From: Ruminococcus sp.
GTDB lineage: Bacteria; Bacillota; Clostridia; Oscillospirales; Ruminococcaceae
NCBI GenBank assembly: GCA_017542475.1
Contig: JAFXXD010000034.1
Location: 1-63,803, forward strand
Direction: 5' to 3'
Length of the DNA: 63,803 nt
Shown here in pieces: positions 54,266 to 63,666 of this stretch (the stretch's first letter is position 1; each line of letters starts with the position of its first letter). The position numbers were made by a program, and so were the translations under genes. A model generated the notes under the pieces. It saw only the letters and a program-made list of their open reading frames with translations. It was not told where the DNA came from and did no database searches.

Positions 54266-54868
54266 ATGTCAGGGATCGAAGAGATACTGAATATTATCGA
54301 CTCTCAGCAGAAACAGACCGAGGACAACCTCGTATCCGCGGCGGAGCACAAGGCTTCCGCGATAATCTACGACGGCAACGAAAAAGCCGAAAAGGCTTAC
54401 GAGGAGCATATAAAGAAGATGACGGAGCAGCTCGCTCACGACTTCGACAATGCCTGCTCGTCCGCGGACGCCGCTATGAAAAGGCGCGTGCTCGCGAGGA
54501 AGATAGGGCTCATCGACGAGACTATCGAGGCGGCGCTTGCGAAGCTCGACAAGCTCCCAGACAGCGAGTATTTCGCTGTTCTCGGCAGGCTCGCGGCTAA
54601 GAGGCTCAGAGCAGGAGAGGGCGTGCTCTCCCTGAGCAGGCGCGACCTCGGACGCGTCCCCGACAGCTTCATTAAGGAGCTTTCGGCGGCGGCTGAAAAG
54701 GTCGGCGGAAGCGTGAAGCTCGATACCGAGCCCGCCGACATCGAAAACGGCTTCATCCTCACATACGGGCTTATCTCCGAGAATTGCAGCTTCCGCGCCG
54801 TAGTTGAGGCGGAGCGCGAGGGCGTGAGGGATACCGCCGCAAGAGTATTGTTCGGGCAGGTGGTCTGA
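54266..54868 (+). CDS. ntpE: V-type ATP synthase subunit E (peripheral stalk)
   Basis: 200 residues. ATG at 54266 is preferred over the GTG at 54257, which is within the GGAGGTG ribosome site. The N-terminal half is a coiled coil (QQKQTEDNLVSAAEHKASAI); the C-terminal half is the globular cap (FILTYGLISENCSFRAVVEAE). Overlaps ntpC start (ATGA). Pairs with the H/G subunit to hold the A3B3 head. Confidence 0.92.
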   Translation: MSGIEEILNIIDSQQKQTEDNLVSAAEHKASAIIYDGNEKAEKAYEEHIKKMTEQLAHDFDNACSSADAAMKRRVLARKIGLIDETIEAALAKLDKLPDSEYFAVLGRLAAKRLRAGEGVLSLSRRDLGRVPDSFIKELSAAAEKVGGSVKLDTEPADIENGFILTYGLISENCSFRAVVEAEREGVRDTAARVLFGQVV

Positions 54869-55809
54869 TGAGCACGAAATATGCAAATGCGGTCGCGGCG
54901 ATAAGGGCGATGGAGAATTCCCTCCTCAGCCGTAACGACCTCGACCAGCTGATAAACACCGCTACAAAGACCGAGCGCGAGAACATCGTCGCCTCGAAGA
55001 GAGGTTCGGGTGCGGAGGAGCTCACGCTTGAGGGCGTGTGGGAGACCATACGCGCCTATGCTCCCGACTGCAGGGAGCTGGAGATACTACTTTACAGGAA
55101 CGATTTCCACAACCTCAAGGCGGCGCTGAAGTCGATGATAGCGGGCAAGGAACCGCAGGGCTACTATATCCGTCCGACCAACCTCGACCTCGACGCGCTC
55201 TATCCAGCGCTGTCGGCGAAGGACTACGAGCAGCTTCCCGAATATGTCAGAGGGACTGCCGAGGAGGCTTATGAGCTCCTGACAAGGACGCTCGACGGTC
55301 AGCTCGCGGATTCGCTCGTTGATACGGCTTGTATGCGGGCTATGCAGAGGGCTGCTGAGAAGTCGGGAAGTGATTTTATGAGAAAGTATGCGCAGCTCAC
55401 GACGGTCTGCGCGGATATAAAGACGGCTTACAGGTGCAGCCGTATGAAGAAGCAGCGCTCGTTCATCGAGACTGCTGTCTGCGGCAGCGACGCCCTTGAC
55501 AAGGACTCGCTGGTGCGTGCTTCTCTCGGAGGCACAGAGGGGCTTTTCGCCTACCTCGAAGCGACGAGCTACGGCGATGCGGCAAAGCTCCTCGCGGAGT
55601 CGCCCGCCAAGTTCGAGAAGTGGTGCGACGACGTCATAATGGAGCTCGCCGAGGGCGCTCGTATGGAGGCTTTCGGAGCCGACCCGCTCGCAGCCTATTT
55701 CATCGCGGCTGAGGCAGAGCTGAAAAATCTGCGTATAATCAGCGTATGCAAGGAGTCGGGCACAGACAGGGAAACGATAACGGAAAGGATGAGAAAGCTG
55801 TATGTCTGA
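54868..55809 (+). CDS. ntpC: V-type ATP synthase subunit C (socket for central stalk)
   Basis: 313 residues, helical, starting MSTKYANAVAAIRAMENSLL, with the family pattern ILLYRNDFHNLKAALKSMI and YFIAAEAELKNLRII near the end. It couples the central stalk D-F to the rotor ring. Overlaps both neighbours by a few bases, consistent with stoichiometric coupled translation. Confidence 0.93.
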   Translation: MSTKYANAVAAIRAMENSLLSRNDLDQLINTATKTERENIVASKRGSGAEELTLEGVWETIRAYAPDCRELEILLYRNDFHNLKAALKSMIAGKEPQGYYIRPTNLDLDALYPALSAKDYEQLPEYVRGTAEEAYELLTRTLDGQLADSLVDTACMRAMQRAAEKSGSDFMRKYAQLTTVCADIKTAYRCSRMKKQRSFIETAVCGSDALDKDSLVRASLGGTEGLFAYLEATSYGDAAKLLAESPAKFEKWCDDVIMELAEGARMEAFGADPLAAYFIAAEAELKNLRIISVCKESGTDRETITERMRKLYV

Positions 55810-56125
55810 TACACATTTCAAGACCGCCGTCATCGGCGATACCGCGAGCGTATCGGGCTTTGCGGCACTCGGACTGTCCGTGTTCTGCGAGACCGACGGA
55901 GCCAAGATATCGAAGCTCATAAACAGGCTCGCGGCGAACGATTTCGCTGTCATCTATATCACCGAGCCCGCTGCGGCTCTTGCGGCTGATACGATAAAAA
56001 AATACAGGAGCAGCAGGCTCCCGTCCATCGTGCTGATACCCGCTATCGAGGGCAACACGGGCGACGGTATGAGAGCTCTGCACGAGGCAGTCGAGAAGGC
56101 TGTAGGCTCGGATATCCTTAACTGA
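55802..56125 (+). CDS. ntpG: V-type ATP synthase subunit F (central stalk)
   Basis: 107 residues with the Rossmann-like F fold: [31 protein letters not shown] and [18 protein letters not shown]. It binds subunit D and tunes hydrolysis. Overlaps the ntpC stop by 8 bases. Called ntpG in Enterococcus, atpF or subunit F elsewhere. Confidence 0.93.
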   Translation: MSDTHFKTAVIGDTASVSGFAALGLSVFCETDGAKISKLINRLAANDFAVIYITEPAAALAADTIKKYRSSRLPSIVLIPAIEGNTGDGMRALHEAVEKAVGSDILN

Positions 56126-56141
56126 GGAAGGAGAATCTGCT

Positions 56142-57911
56142 TTGGCAAGTATAGGAAATATAGTCAAGATATCGGGACCTCTCGTTGTTGCGGAGGGTAT
56201 GAGAGACGCCAATATGTTCGACGTTGTGCGCGTCAGCGAGAAGCGTCTTATCGGCGAGATAATCGAAATGCACGGCGACCGTGCCTCCATACAGGTATAC
56301 GAGGAGACTGCGGGTCTCGGTACGGGCGAGGCTGTTGAATCTACGGGCGAGCCAATGAGCGCCGAGCTCGGACCTGGTCTTATCGGCAGCATATACGACG
56401 GTATACAGCGTCCGCTCGACGATATCCGCAAGGTCTGCGGCAATAACCTCGCGAGAGGCGTTGAGGTGCCCTCGCTGAAAAGAGACAAGAAGTGGAAGTT
56501 CACGCCGACTGTGAAAGTCGGGGACGAGGTCATCGGCGGCGACGTCATCGGAACTGTGCCCGAGACGGACATAGTGCTCCATAAGATAATGGTGCCCAAC
56601 GGCGTGAAGGGAAAGGTCAAGTCCATCAAGGAGGGCGAGTACACCGTCGCTGATACGGTGTGCGTGCTCGAGACCGAGAAGGGCGAGCGCGAGCTTACTA
56701 TGATGCAGAAATGGGGCGTAAGAAGCGGCAGACCCTACAACAAGAAGCTGTCGCCCGAGATGCCGCTGGTAACGGGTCAGCGTGTCGTTGACTGCCTGTT
56801 CCCGATAGCGAAGGGCGGCGTTGCGGCTATCCCGGGACCATTCGGAAGCGGCAAGACCGTTACCCAGCACCAGCTCGCGAAGTGGGCTGAGGCTGACATC
56901 ATCGTGTATATCGGCTGCGGCGAGCGCGGCAACGAGATGACCGACGTTCTCAACGAGTTCCCAGAGCTGATCGACCCCAAGACCGGCAAGTCGCTGATGG
57001 AGCGCACAGTGCTCATTGCGAACACGTCCGATATGCCTGTTGCGGCGCGTGAGGCGTCCGTTTACACGGGTATCACCATTGCCGAATACTACCGCGATAT
57101 GGGCTATTCCGTGGCTCTTATGGCGGATTCCACCTCGCGCTGGGCTGAGGCTCTGCGTGAGATGTCGGGACGTCTCGAGGAAATGCCGGGTGATGAGGGC
57201 TACCCCGCCTACCTCGGAAGCCGTCTCGCTCAGTTCTACGAGCGTGCGGGTCGCGTGATCTCAACGGGTACGGAAGGACGCGAGGGCGCTCTCTCCGTTA
57301 TCGGAGCCGTTTCGCCTCCGGGCGGTGATATCTCCGAGCCTGTTTCGCAGGCGACGCTCCGTATCGTGAAGGTGTTCTGGGGTCTGGACTCCAACCTCGC
57401 GTATCAGCGTCACTTCCCCGCTATCAACTGGCTGACGAGCTACTCGCTCTATGCGGATTCGCTCGCAGACTGGTACAACAATAACGTCTCGAAGGAATGG
57501 ATGAAGTCGCGTGCGAGGTTTATGTCCATTCTCCACGACGAGGCAGAGCTGAAGGAGATAGTAAAGCTCATCGGTATGGACGCGCTCTCCGCGGGCGACC
57601 GCCTCAAAATGGAGACTGCACGCTCTATCCGCGAGGACTTCCTGCACCAGCTCGCGTTCCATGAGATAGACACGTATACAAGCCTTAAAAAGCAGCTCTA
57701 TATGATGAAGCTCATCCTCGCCTTCAACGACGAGGCTGAGGCTGCCGTAAGCAAGGGCGCGGACATCGAGCTCGTCTCCGAGCTGCCCGTCCGCGAGAGG
57801 ATAGGACGTTTCAAGTACGTTCCCGAGAATGAGACCGACGCCGAGTTCGAGAAGGTCTCCGTCGAGATATCTGCACAGCTCAACGAGCTGCTCGGTAAGG
57901 AGGAAGACTGA
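56142..57911 (+). CDS. ntpA: V-type ATP synthase subunit A (catalytic)
   Basis: 589 residues, the usual length with the A-type insertion. TTG at 56142 is the start, with GAAGGAG ahead and the typical [18 protein letters not shown] opening. Walker A is [14 protein letters not shown]. Catalytic Glu is in GERGNEMTD, and a Walker B-like segment reads [23 protein letters not shown]. It hydrolyses or synthesises ATP at the A-B interface. The stop overlaps the ntpB ATG by one base pair of the codon (TGATG). Confidence 0.97.
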   Translation: MASIGNIVKISGPLVVAEGMRDANMFDVVRVSEKRLIGEIIEMHGDRASIQVYEETAGLGTGEAVESTGEPMSAELGPGLIGSIYDGIQRPLDDIRKVCGNNLARGVEVPSLKRDKKWKFTPTVKVGDEVIGGDVIGTVPETDIVLHKIMVPNGVKGKVKSIKEGEYTVADTVCVLETEKGERELTMMQKWGVRSGRPYNKKLSPEMPLVTGQRVVDCLFPIAKGGVAAIPGPFGSGKTVTQHQLAKWAEADIIVYIGCGERGNEMTDVLNEFPELIDPKTGKSLMERTVLIANTSDMPVAAREASVYTGITIAEYYRDMGYSVALMADSTSRWAEALREMSGRLEEMPGDEGYPAYLGSRLAQFYERAGRVISTGTEGREGALSVIGAVSPPGGDISEPVSQATLRIVKVFWGLDSNLAYQRHFPAINWLTSYSLYADSLADWYNNNVSKEWMKSRARFMSILHDEAELKEIVKLIGMDALSAGDRLKMETARSIREDFLHQLAFHEIDTYTSLKKQLYMMKLILAFNDEAEAAVSKGADIELVSELPVRERIGRFKYVPENETDAEFEKVSVEISAQLNELLGKEED

Positions 57912-59284
57912 TGCCAAGAGAATACAGAACTATCGAAGAAGCAGCAGGTCCTCTGCTGCTCGTTAAGGACGTCGAGAACGTCACATACGGCGAGCTCGCG
58001 GAGATAAGGCTCGCAAACGGCGAAAAGCGCCGCTGCCGTGTCCTCGAGATAGACGGCAGCAATGCCCTCGTTCAGCTGTTCGAGAACGCCGCGGGTATCA
58101 ATCTCAAGGACAGCGCCGTTGTCTTTTCGGGTCATCAGATGGAGCTCGGCGTTTCCGAGGATATGCTCGGACGAGTTTTCGACGGTCTCGGTCGTCCTAT
58201 CGACGACGGTCCCGAAATAATCCCCGACAAGAGAATGGACGTTAACGGTCTGCCGATGAACCCCGTTGCCCGCAAGTACCCGCAGGAGTTCATTCAGACG
58301 GGCGTTTCCGCGATAGACGGTCTGAACACACTCGTCCGCGGTCAGAAGCTGCCCATTTTCTCGGCGAGCGGTCTGCCGCACGCTCAGCTCGCGGCTCAGA
58401 TAGCGCGTCAGGCGCGTGTTCTCGGCGACAACGAGCAGTTTGCCGTTGTATTCGCTGCTATGGGTATCACCTTCGAGGAGTCCGAATACTTCGTCCGCAG
58501 CTTCCGCGAGACGGGAGCTCTCGACCGTACCGTGCTCTTCGTGAACCTCGCGAACGACTCCGCTATCGAGCGTCTGGCAACTCCGAAAATGGCGCTTACT
58601 GCTGCGGAATACCTCGCCTTTGAGAAGGGTATGCACGTGCTCGTAATACTCACCGATATCACCAACTACGCAGACGCGCTCCGTGAGGTGTCCGCTGCGC
58701 GTAAGGAGGTTCCGGGCAGAAGAGGCTACCCCGGCTATATGTACACCGACCTCGCGTCGCTCTATGAGCGTGCGGGACGTCAGGACGGCAAGGACGGCTC
58801 TATCACGATGATACCCATTCTTACTATGCCCGAGGACGACAAGACCCACCCCATTCCCGACCTCACCGGCTACATCACCGAGGGTCAGATCATACTCTCG
58901 CGCGAGCTCTACCGCAAGGGCATAAACCCGCCTGTGGACGTGCTCCCGTCGCTGTCGAGACTTAAAGATAAGGGTATCGGCAAGGGCAAGACCCGCGCCG
59001 ACCACTCCGATACGATGAACCAGCTCTTCTCCGCCTATGCCCGCGGCAAGGACGCCAAGGAGCTCATGGTCGTGCTCGGTGAGGCGGCTCTTACGCCTAC
59101 CGACCTGCTGTACGCCAAGTTCGCGGACGAATTCGAGAAGCGCTATGTTTCGCAGGGCTTCGAGAACAACCGCTCAATCGAGGAGACGCTCTCCATCGGC
59201 TGGGAGCTGCTGAAGCTGCTCCCGAGGAGCGAGCTGAGACGTATCAGAGAGGAGTACCTTGCCGAATACTACGACAAGAAGTGA
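57911..59284 (+). CDS. ntpB: V-type ATP synthase subunit B
   Basis: 457 residues. Regulatory, non-hydrolytic paralogue of A: the P-loop is replaced by [17 protein letters not shown], while [35 protein letters not shown] (in parts) is the subunit B signature that contributes the arginine to the catalytic site. TGATG junction with ntpA. Eleven bases before ntpD. Confidence 0.97.
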   Translation: MPREYRTIEEAAGPLLLVKDVENVTYGELAEIRLANGEKRRCRVLEIDGSNALVQLFENAAGINLKDSAVVFSGHQMELGVSEDMLGRVFDGLGRPIDDGPEIIPDKRMDVNGLPMNPVARKYPQEFIQTGVSAIDGLNTLVRGQKLPIFSASGLPHAQLAAQIARQARVLGDNEQFAVVFAAMGITFEESEYFVRSFRETGALDRTVLFVNLANDSAIERLATPKMALTAAEYLAFEKGMHVLVILTDITNYADALREVSAARKEVPGRRGYPGYMYTDLASLYERAGRQDGKDGSITMIPILTMPEDDKTHPIPDLTGYITEGQIILSRELYRKGINPPVDVLPSLSRLKDKGIGKGKTRADHSDTMNQLFSAYARGKDAKELMVVLGEAALTPTDLLYAKFADEFEKRYVSQGFENNRSIEETLSIGWELLKLLPRSELRRIREEYLAEYYDKK

Positions 59285-59295
59285 GGTGAGCTCCG

Positions 59296-59946
59296 TTGGC
59301 AAGACTTAACGTAAATCCGACCCGTATGGAGCTCAGCAAGCTGAAAAAGAAGCTCGTTTCCGCCCAGCGCGGTCACAAGCTGCTGAAAGACAAGCGCGAC
59401 GAGCTCATGCGGCAGTTTATGATAATGATAAAGGAGAACAGGCAGCTCCGCGCGGAGGTCGAGGCGGCTATAGCCGAGGCTGACCGCTATATGGCGGTAG
59501 CGGGCTCCGTTATGCAGAGGGAGGCGCTTGAAACGGCGCTGATGCTCCCGAAGCAGGAGGTCGAGCTCGAGGTGGGGGTGAAGAACGTGATGAGCGTGTA
59601 TATCCCCGTATTCAGCCCGAAGTACCGCACCTCCGACACCAGCGACATCTACTCCTACGGTACGGCGTTCACCTCCACAGACCTCGACGGCGCGGTAAAT
59701 GTACTGAGCGACATCTTCCCGAAGATGATAAGGCTCGCGGAGGTCGAGAAGGCGTGCCAGCTTATGGCGGATGAGATAGAAAAGACCCGCCGCCGCGTAA
59801 ATGCTCTCGAGCACATAATGATTCCCGACTATCAGGAGACTATCAAGTATATCACCATGAAGCTCTCCGAGAACGAGCGCTCCACGACCACCTCGCTGAT
59901 GAAGGTAAAGGATATGGTGCTCAAGCAGAGCCACAATTTCACCTGA
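59296..59946 (+). CDS. ntpD: V-type ATP synthase subunit D (central rotor shaft)
   Basis: 216 residues. Two long helices forming the rotor coiled coil (NPTRMELSKLKKKLVSAQRG; CQLMADEIEKTRRRVNALEHIMIPDYQ) around a short beta insertion. TTG at 59296 is the start, with GAGGTGAGC ahead. NALEHIxIP is the family signature. Last gene of the operon; a terminator follows 25 bases later. Confidence 0.95.
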   Translation: MARLNVNPTRMELSKLKKKLVSAQRGHKLLKDKRDELMRQFMIMIKENRQLRAEVEAAIAEADRYMAVAGSVMQREALETALMLPKQEVELEVGVKNVMSVYIPVFSPKYRTSDTSDIYSYGTAFTSTDLDGAVNVLSDIFPKMIRLAEVEKACQLMADEIEKTRRRVNALEHIMIPDYQETIKYITMKLSENERSTTTSLMKVKDMVLKQSHNFT

Positions 59947-59970
59947 CAGAACTCAGAGCTAAGATTTTCA

Positions 59971-59996
59971 GGGCTGCCATTGGCAGCCCTTTTTTG
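59971..59996 (+). terminator. V-ATPase operon terminator
   Basis: GGGCTGCC / GGCAGCCC with a 3-base loop, followed by six T. Confidence 0.92.
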
Positions 59997-60047
59997 TTAT
60001 GTGCAGGACGCTGTTCCTATGAATCGCGGGGGAAAAGCTGCCGTACA

Positions 60048-60185
60048 TATTTAGTGAGCGAGTGAAACGAGCGGCGACGTGAATTTTGATTCCAAAGGTC
60101 TATGCCCTTTGGCAGGGTCCGGGACAGAGTCCCGGCGGATTCCAAAGGCAGAGCATTTGGCGGGTCAAGGGCAGAGCCCTTGCTA
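60048..60185. repeat. Constant-loop hairpin repeat cluster, copy 4
   Basis: TTTAGTGAGCGAG...ACGAGCGGCGACG, then hairpins CCAAAGG...CCTTTGG, CGGGAC-aga-GTCCCG, CCAAAGGC-aga-GCATTTGG (one mismatch) and CAAGGGC-aga-GCCCTTG. The right edge runs into the -35 box of the next gene. No gene is seen in this gap. Confidence 0.78.
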
Positions 60186-60208
60186 TTTTGAGACAGATGT
60201 GTTATAAT
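60180..60208 (+). promoter_or_regulatory. Promoter of the tocopherol-cyclase-like gene
   Basis: TTGCTA (60180-60185), 17 bases, TATAAT (60203-60208). The -35 lies within the last hairpin of the repeat. Confidence 0.65.
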
Positions 60209-60260
60209 AAGGTCAACTTATTATTTCGGACATAACAAATTCTGGAACAGGAGAAAAGCT

Positions 60261-61394
60261 ATGGAATTCAACAAGCACGATATCACACGCAACGCCTGTA
60301 TGCTCAAGGGCAAGCTCGCAAAACGCGGCTACGACTGGTGGTGGCATTCGTTCACGGGCGTGGACGAGGAAACAGGCGAGGAGAAAGCCTTCTTCATCGA
60401 GTTCTTTGTCTGCAACCCCGACCTCGCCGAGCCCGAGCCTGTACTGGGTCAGCTTCCCGAGAATCAGTTCGCGGGCAAGAAGCCGTCCTATCTTATGGTC
60501 AAGGCGGGCTGCTGGGGCAAGGACGCGCGTCAGCTCCACCGCTTCTTCTCGTGGAACGACATCAGCGTATCAGAGGGCGTGCCCTTCTCAATCATCGCCG
60601 ACGACTGCTATGCCTCCGAGAACAAGCTCTGCGGCAGCGTGAGTATCACTCCCGAGGAAGCCGCTGCTCACCCCGAGTGGATGTGCGACGCGGGCGAGAT
60701 GTCGTGGGAGCTCGCGGTCGATAAGCAGATAGCTTTCAATGTCGGCTACGGCGCAGGCGACCAAATGCGCGCACTCAACGCCTTCGAGATGTACTGGCAC
60801 GCCGAGGGCATGAAGACCCTCTATTCGGGTACTGTCACCTTCGGCGGCAGACGCTACTCCGTCACGCCCGAGACCTCCTACGGCTATGCCGACAAGAACT
60901 GGGGCGGGGATTTCACCTCGCCGTGGATATGGCTCTCGTCGAACTGTATGGAGAGCCGCATAACAGGCAAAAAGCTCGAGAACAGCGTGTTCGACATCGG
61001 CGGTGGCAGACCGCGTGTATTCGGCGTGTCGCTCGACCGCATACTGCTCGGCGCGTTCTACTACGAGGGCAGGGAGTATGAGTTCAACTTCTCGAAGGTG
61101 TGGACGCGTCCCAAGACCGTTTTCAGGTGCTTCGAGACGGACACCGAGATAGTGTGGCATATCAGGCAGTCCACGCCGAAGTACGAGATGAGGACGTGCA
61201 TACACTGCCGCAAGGACGAGATGCTCTTCGTTAATTACGAGGCTCCCGACGGCTCGAAGCAGCACAACCGACTGTGGAACGGCGGTACGGGCAAGGGCAG
61301 GATAAAGCTGTTCGAGCGCAAGCGCGGCAAGCTGGAGCTCATCGACGATATCAACGTTTCGCACGTTGGGTGCGAGTACGGCGAATTCTGCTGA
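60261..61394 (+). CDS. Tocopherol-cyclase-like / lipocalin-type beta-barrel protein
   Basis: 377 residues, no signal peptide. The core YGYADKNWGGDFTSPWIWLSSNC (read as ADKNWG and PWIWLSSN) fits the tocopherol cyclase/CrtC-like barrel pattern EKNWG...P..W.W.Q.N. Early DWWWHSFTG and late WHIRQSTPKYEM are further barrel strands. Bacterial members outside phototrophs have no known product; a lipid or isoprenoid substrate is possible. Start ATG at 60261 has GGAGAAAAG ahead. Single gene with own promoter. Family assignment is by motif, function open. Confidence 0.7.
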   Translation: MEFNKHDITRNACMLKGKLAKRGYDWWWHSFTGVDEETGEEKAFFIEFFVCNPDLAEPEPVLGQLPENQFAGKKPSYLMVKAGCWGKDARQLHRFFSWNDISVSEGVPFSIIADDCYASENKLCGSVSITPEEAAAHPEWMCDAGEMSWELAVDKQIAFNVGYGAGDQMRALNAFEMYWHAEGMKTLYSGTVTFGGRRYSVTPETSYGYADKNWGGDFTSPWIWLSSNCMESRITGKKLENSVFDIGGGRPRVFGVSLDRILLGAFYYEGREYEFNFSKVWTRPKTVFRCFETDTEIVWHIRQSTPKYEMRTCIHCRKDEMLFVNYEAPDGSKQHNRLWNGGTGKGRIKLFERKRGKLELIDDINVSHVGCEYGEFC

Positions 61395-61496
61395 GCGCGG
61401 TGTCCGCGCCGCCGATTCGCGCGGTCGCTCGTAAACTCGTTTACCTGTGCAGAACGCAAGCTTGTCTCCGCGTGCCATACAGATTTGTATTTGTTA

Positions 61497-61520
61497 CCCG
61501 CCGAAAGCAGACTATGCCCC
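61497..61520. repeat. Head fragment of the constant-loop repeat, copy 5
   Basis: CCGCCGAAAGCAGACTATGCC is identical to the start of copy 1 but the hairpins are absent. The rest of 61395-61670 holds a GCCTTCGGC / GCCGAAGGC inverted repeat near 61587-61620 and an ATT-rich CATTATTCATTATTCAC tract, and no gene. Confidence 0.7.
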
Positions 61521-61670
61521 GTTAAGGATAGCGGGCTATCGTGCGCCTATTATGATTTATTGAATATTGAATAATTGCGGTATCGCCTTCGGCGATGATT
61601 TTTTTAATATTGCCGAAGGCACACCTTAACTATTCACTCTTCATTTTTCATTATTCATTATTCACTGAAA

Positions 61671-61704
61671 AACAGCCATAGAGAATTGATTCTCTATGGC
61701 TGTT
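61671..61704. terminator. Bidirectional terminator
   Basis: AACAGCCATAGAGAA / TTCTCTATGGCTGTT with an A run at left and TTT at right. It serves the minus-strand GGDEF-EAL gene. Confidence 0.88.
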
Positions 61705-61707
61705 TTG

Positions 61708-63378
61708 TTACTTATCCAGTTCCTTCTCGAACTCCTCTGTCGGGAGCGGCTTGCCGAAGTAGTAGCCCTGCGCCAGCGAGCAGCTGTTGTCGCGGAGCAT
61801 ATTCACCTGCTTCTCGGTCTCGACGCCCTCGGCGATACATTCGAGCCCGAGCTCCTTTGCCATTGCCACGATGTATTTGAACATCACGCTGCGGGTGCTG
61901 TGCGGATTGTCTGCGTCAAGCGGAATGAGGCTCCTGTCGATCTTCAGCACGTTCCACGGTATCTCGCGGATGAGGTTCAGCGACGACTGTCCCAGACCGA
62001 AGTCGTCCACGGAGGTGCATATGCCGTCCTGCTGCAGCTCGCTTACCACGCGCTTTATCTCCTTGAACTCGATGTCGGTCGTGGACTCGGTGAACTCTAT
62101 CTCGATAAGGTCGTGCGGCACGCGGTATCTGTCCACTACATCTGTGATGTGCTCGGAGAGATCTGCGTCCATCATATTCTTGTGCGAGAAGTTGACAGAT
62201 ACGCGCACGACGGGCTTGCCCTCGTCGAGACGGCGGCGTATGTCCTGACAGACGTGCTCGAGCATATAGAAGTCGAGCTTGCATATATCGGTGCTCTGCT
62301 CAAGAATGGGGATAAAGTCGGCGGGCATTATGACAGCGCCCTCGTGCTCCCAGCGGCAGAGAGCCTCCGCGCCGATTATCTCCTCGGACTGTATGTCCGA
62401 CTTCGGCTGATAGTAGACCTTGAACTCGCCTTTTTCGAGTCCGAGCGGCAGGAGCTTGCGGAAGTTGGCGAGTCTTTCCCTGCCCTCCTCAGCCTTGCCG
62501 TCGAAGAAGACGATATTGTCGGAGGGATTGAGCTTTGCGACCCTTGATGTGGTGGCTATCTTATCCATAATATCACCCACATCCTCGTAGACGAAGCCGT
62601 CGGGGATACGGAAAACGCCCGTGCTCGCGGAGATTGTCACGCGGTCGGAGCTGTTTGAGCCGTAGGACACAGGCACGCCCTTGAGTATCTCAAGCACGTC
62701 GATGAGCAGACCGTCGTCGAATATGGCAACGAAGTTGTCGCCGCCCGCGCGGCAGATGATGCCGTCGTCGCCTATTACCTCCTCGAGCATAGTGTAGTAG
62801 TTCCTGATGACGAGGTCGCCGTTGTTCCTGCCTATTTCCTGATTTATCTGCGAGAAGCGGCGGAGGTTGAAGTAGACGGCGGTGTGCGTGCCGAGCTGCT
62901 TCCGCTCGTTGAGCTGTTCGAGGCAGCGTATGAACGAGCGCATATTGCGGTAGCCGTTATCGTCGTAGAATGTGAGGCGCTCGACTATCTTTCTCAGCCT
63001 GCTGTTGCTGATGAAGCTGAGGACTATCTTCATCACGAGGTCTACCTTTTCGCGCTCCTCGTCGGACAGAGGCTCTGCGCCGTCAGCCATATAGACCCTG
63101 CACTTCGAGACAGCCATAGCCTCGTCAACGATGCGTCTGCCCATTATCTCGCTGCCGCCCTCGCCGCTGTCATAGCAGACGAAGACCTCGCCGCGCCCCG
63201 ATTTTTCGTGGCTGGCGCTCTTGTAGAACTCGGTCACGCCCTTGGACACGCGGAATAGCCTGCACAGTCCTGCAAGAGGCTCGTATATCCTGTCGATGCT
63301 GAAGCTTTCAACATCTCTTGTTACGGCGATGAGCTGTTCGAGCAGCTCGTAGTAGCGTATCTGCTTATCGGTCTCCAT
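61708..63378 (-). CDS. GGDEF-EAL protein, probable cyclic-di-GMP phosphodiesterase
   Basis: 556 residues, soluble. Residues ~1-130 look like a GAF-type sensor. The GGDEF domain (~135-290) has the degenerate signature AGGDNF at 211-216 and lost the usual TDxLTGLxNR start, so cyclase activity is doubtful. The EAL domain (~310-550) is complete: EAL 338-340, NFS 396-398, E431 in EFTES, DDFG 458-461, K479, D481, AEGVE 516-520 and QGYYFGKP. By family it should degrade c-di-GMP, perhaps allosterically tuned by GTP on the GGDNF domain. Start supported by AGGAGGGG. Single gene. Confidence 0.9.
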   Translation of the reverse strand: METDKQIRYYELLEQLIAVTRDVESFSIDRIYEPLAGLCRLFRVSKGVTEFYKSASHEKSGRGEVFVCYDSGEGGSEIMGRRIVDEAMAVSKCRVYMADGAEPLSDEEREKVDLVMKIVLSFISNSRLRKIVERLTFYDDNGYRNMRSFIRCLEQLNERKQLGTHTAVYFNLRRFSQINQEIGRNNGDLVIRNYYTMLEEVIGDDGIICRAGGDNFVAIFDDGLLIDVLEILKGVPVSYGSNSSDRVTISASTGVFRIPDGFVYEDVGDIMDKIATTSRVAKLNPSDNIVFFDGKAEEGRERLANFRKLLPLGLEKGEFKVYYQPKSDIQSEEIIGAEALCRWEHEGAVIMPADFIPILEQSTDICKLDFYMLEHVCQDIRRRLDEGKPVVRVSVNFSHKNMMDADLSEHITDVVDRYRVPHDLIEIEFTESTTDIEFKEIKRVVSELQQDGICTSVDDFGLGQSSLNLIREIPWNVLKIDRSLIPLDADNPHSTRSVMFKYIVAMAKELGLECIAEGVETEKQVNMLRDNSCSLAQGYYFGKPLPTEEFEKELDK

Positions 63379-63398
63379 ATTTCACCCCTCCTGTCGGA

Positions 63399-63525
63399 CA
63401 CTGTCGAAAAAAGTATTTGATTAATTATAACACATAATAACAGAAAATGCAACAGGCACGGGGGGGCTTTTTTCGTTTTTGGTCAAAAAAACGACGCTTT
63501 GGTAAAATGCTGTGTTTCGACAGTG
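63399..63525. promoter_or_regulatory. GGDEF-EAL promoter flanked by an 11-bp inverted repeat
   Basis: Minus-strand promoter TTGCAT (63452-63447), 17 bases, TATAAT (63429-63424). It is bracketed by CACTGTCGAAA (63399-63409) and TTTCGACAGTG (63515-63525), perfect complements that could be operator halves. Confidence 0.5.
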
Positions 63526-63635
63526 CGGGATTGTTTAATTCCACGAGTGGAAAATATCCTCACAGTATAGTTTTACTTAGATTTTTATACAAACGTAACA
63601 TTTTTTATGAATGTCCGTTACATTTTATAACCATA

Positions 63636-63664
63636 TCGACAATAACAATACCATAGTATAGAAT
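63636..63664 (+). promoter_or_regulatory. Promoter-like sequence before hairpin element copy C
   Basis: TCGACA (63636-63641), 17 bases, TAGAAT (63659-63664). The predicted start falls at 63671-63672, inside the closing-stem arm. Confidence 0.55.
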
Positions 63665-63666
63665 AT

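Noticed and set aside
63379-63660. Possible riboswitch or small gene upstream of copy C
   Set aside because: No frame longer than noise with a ribosome site and no recognisable aptamer core was seen.
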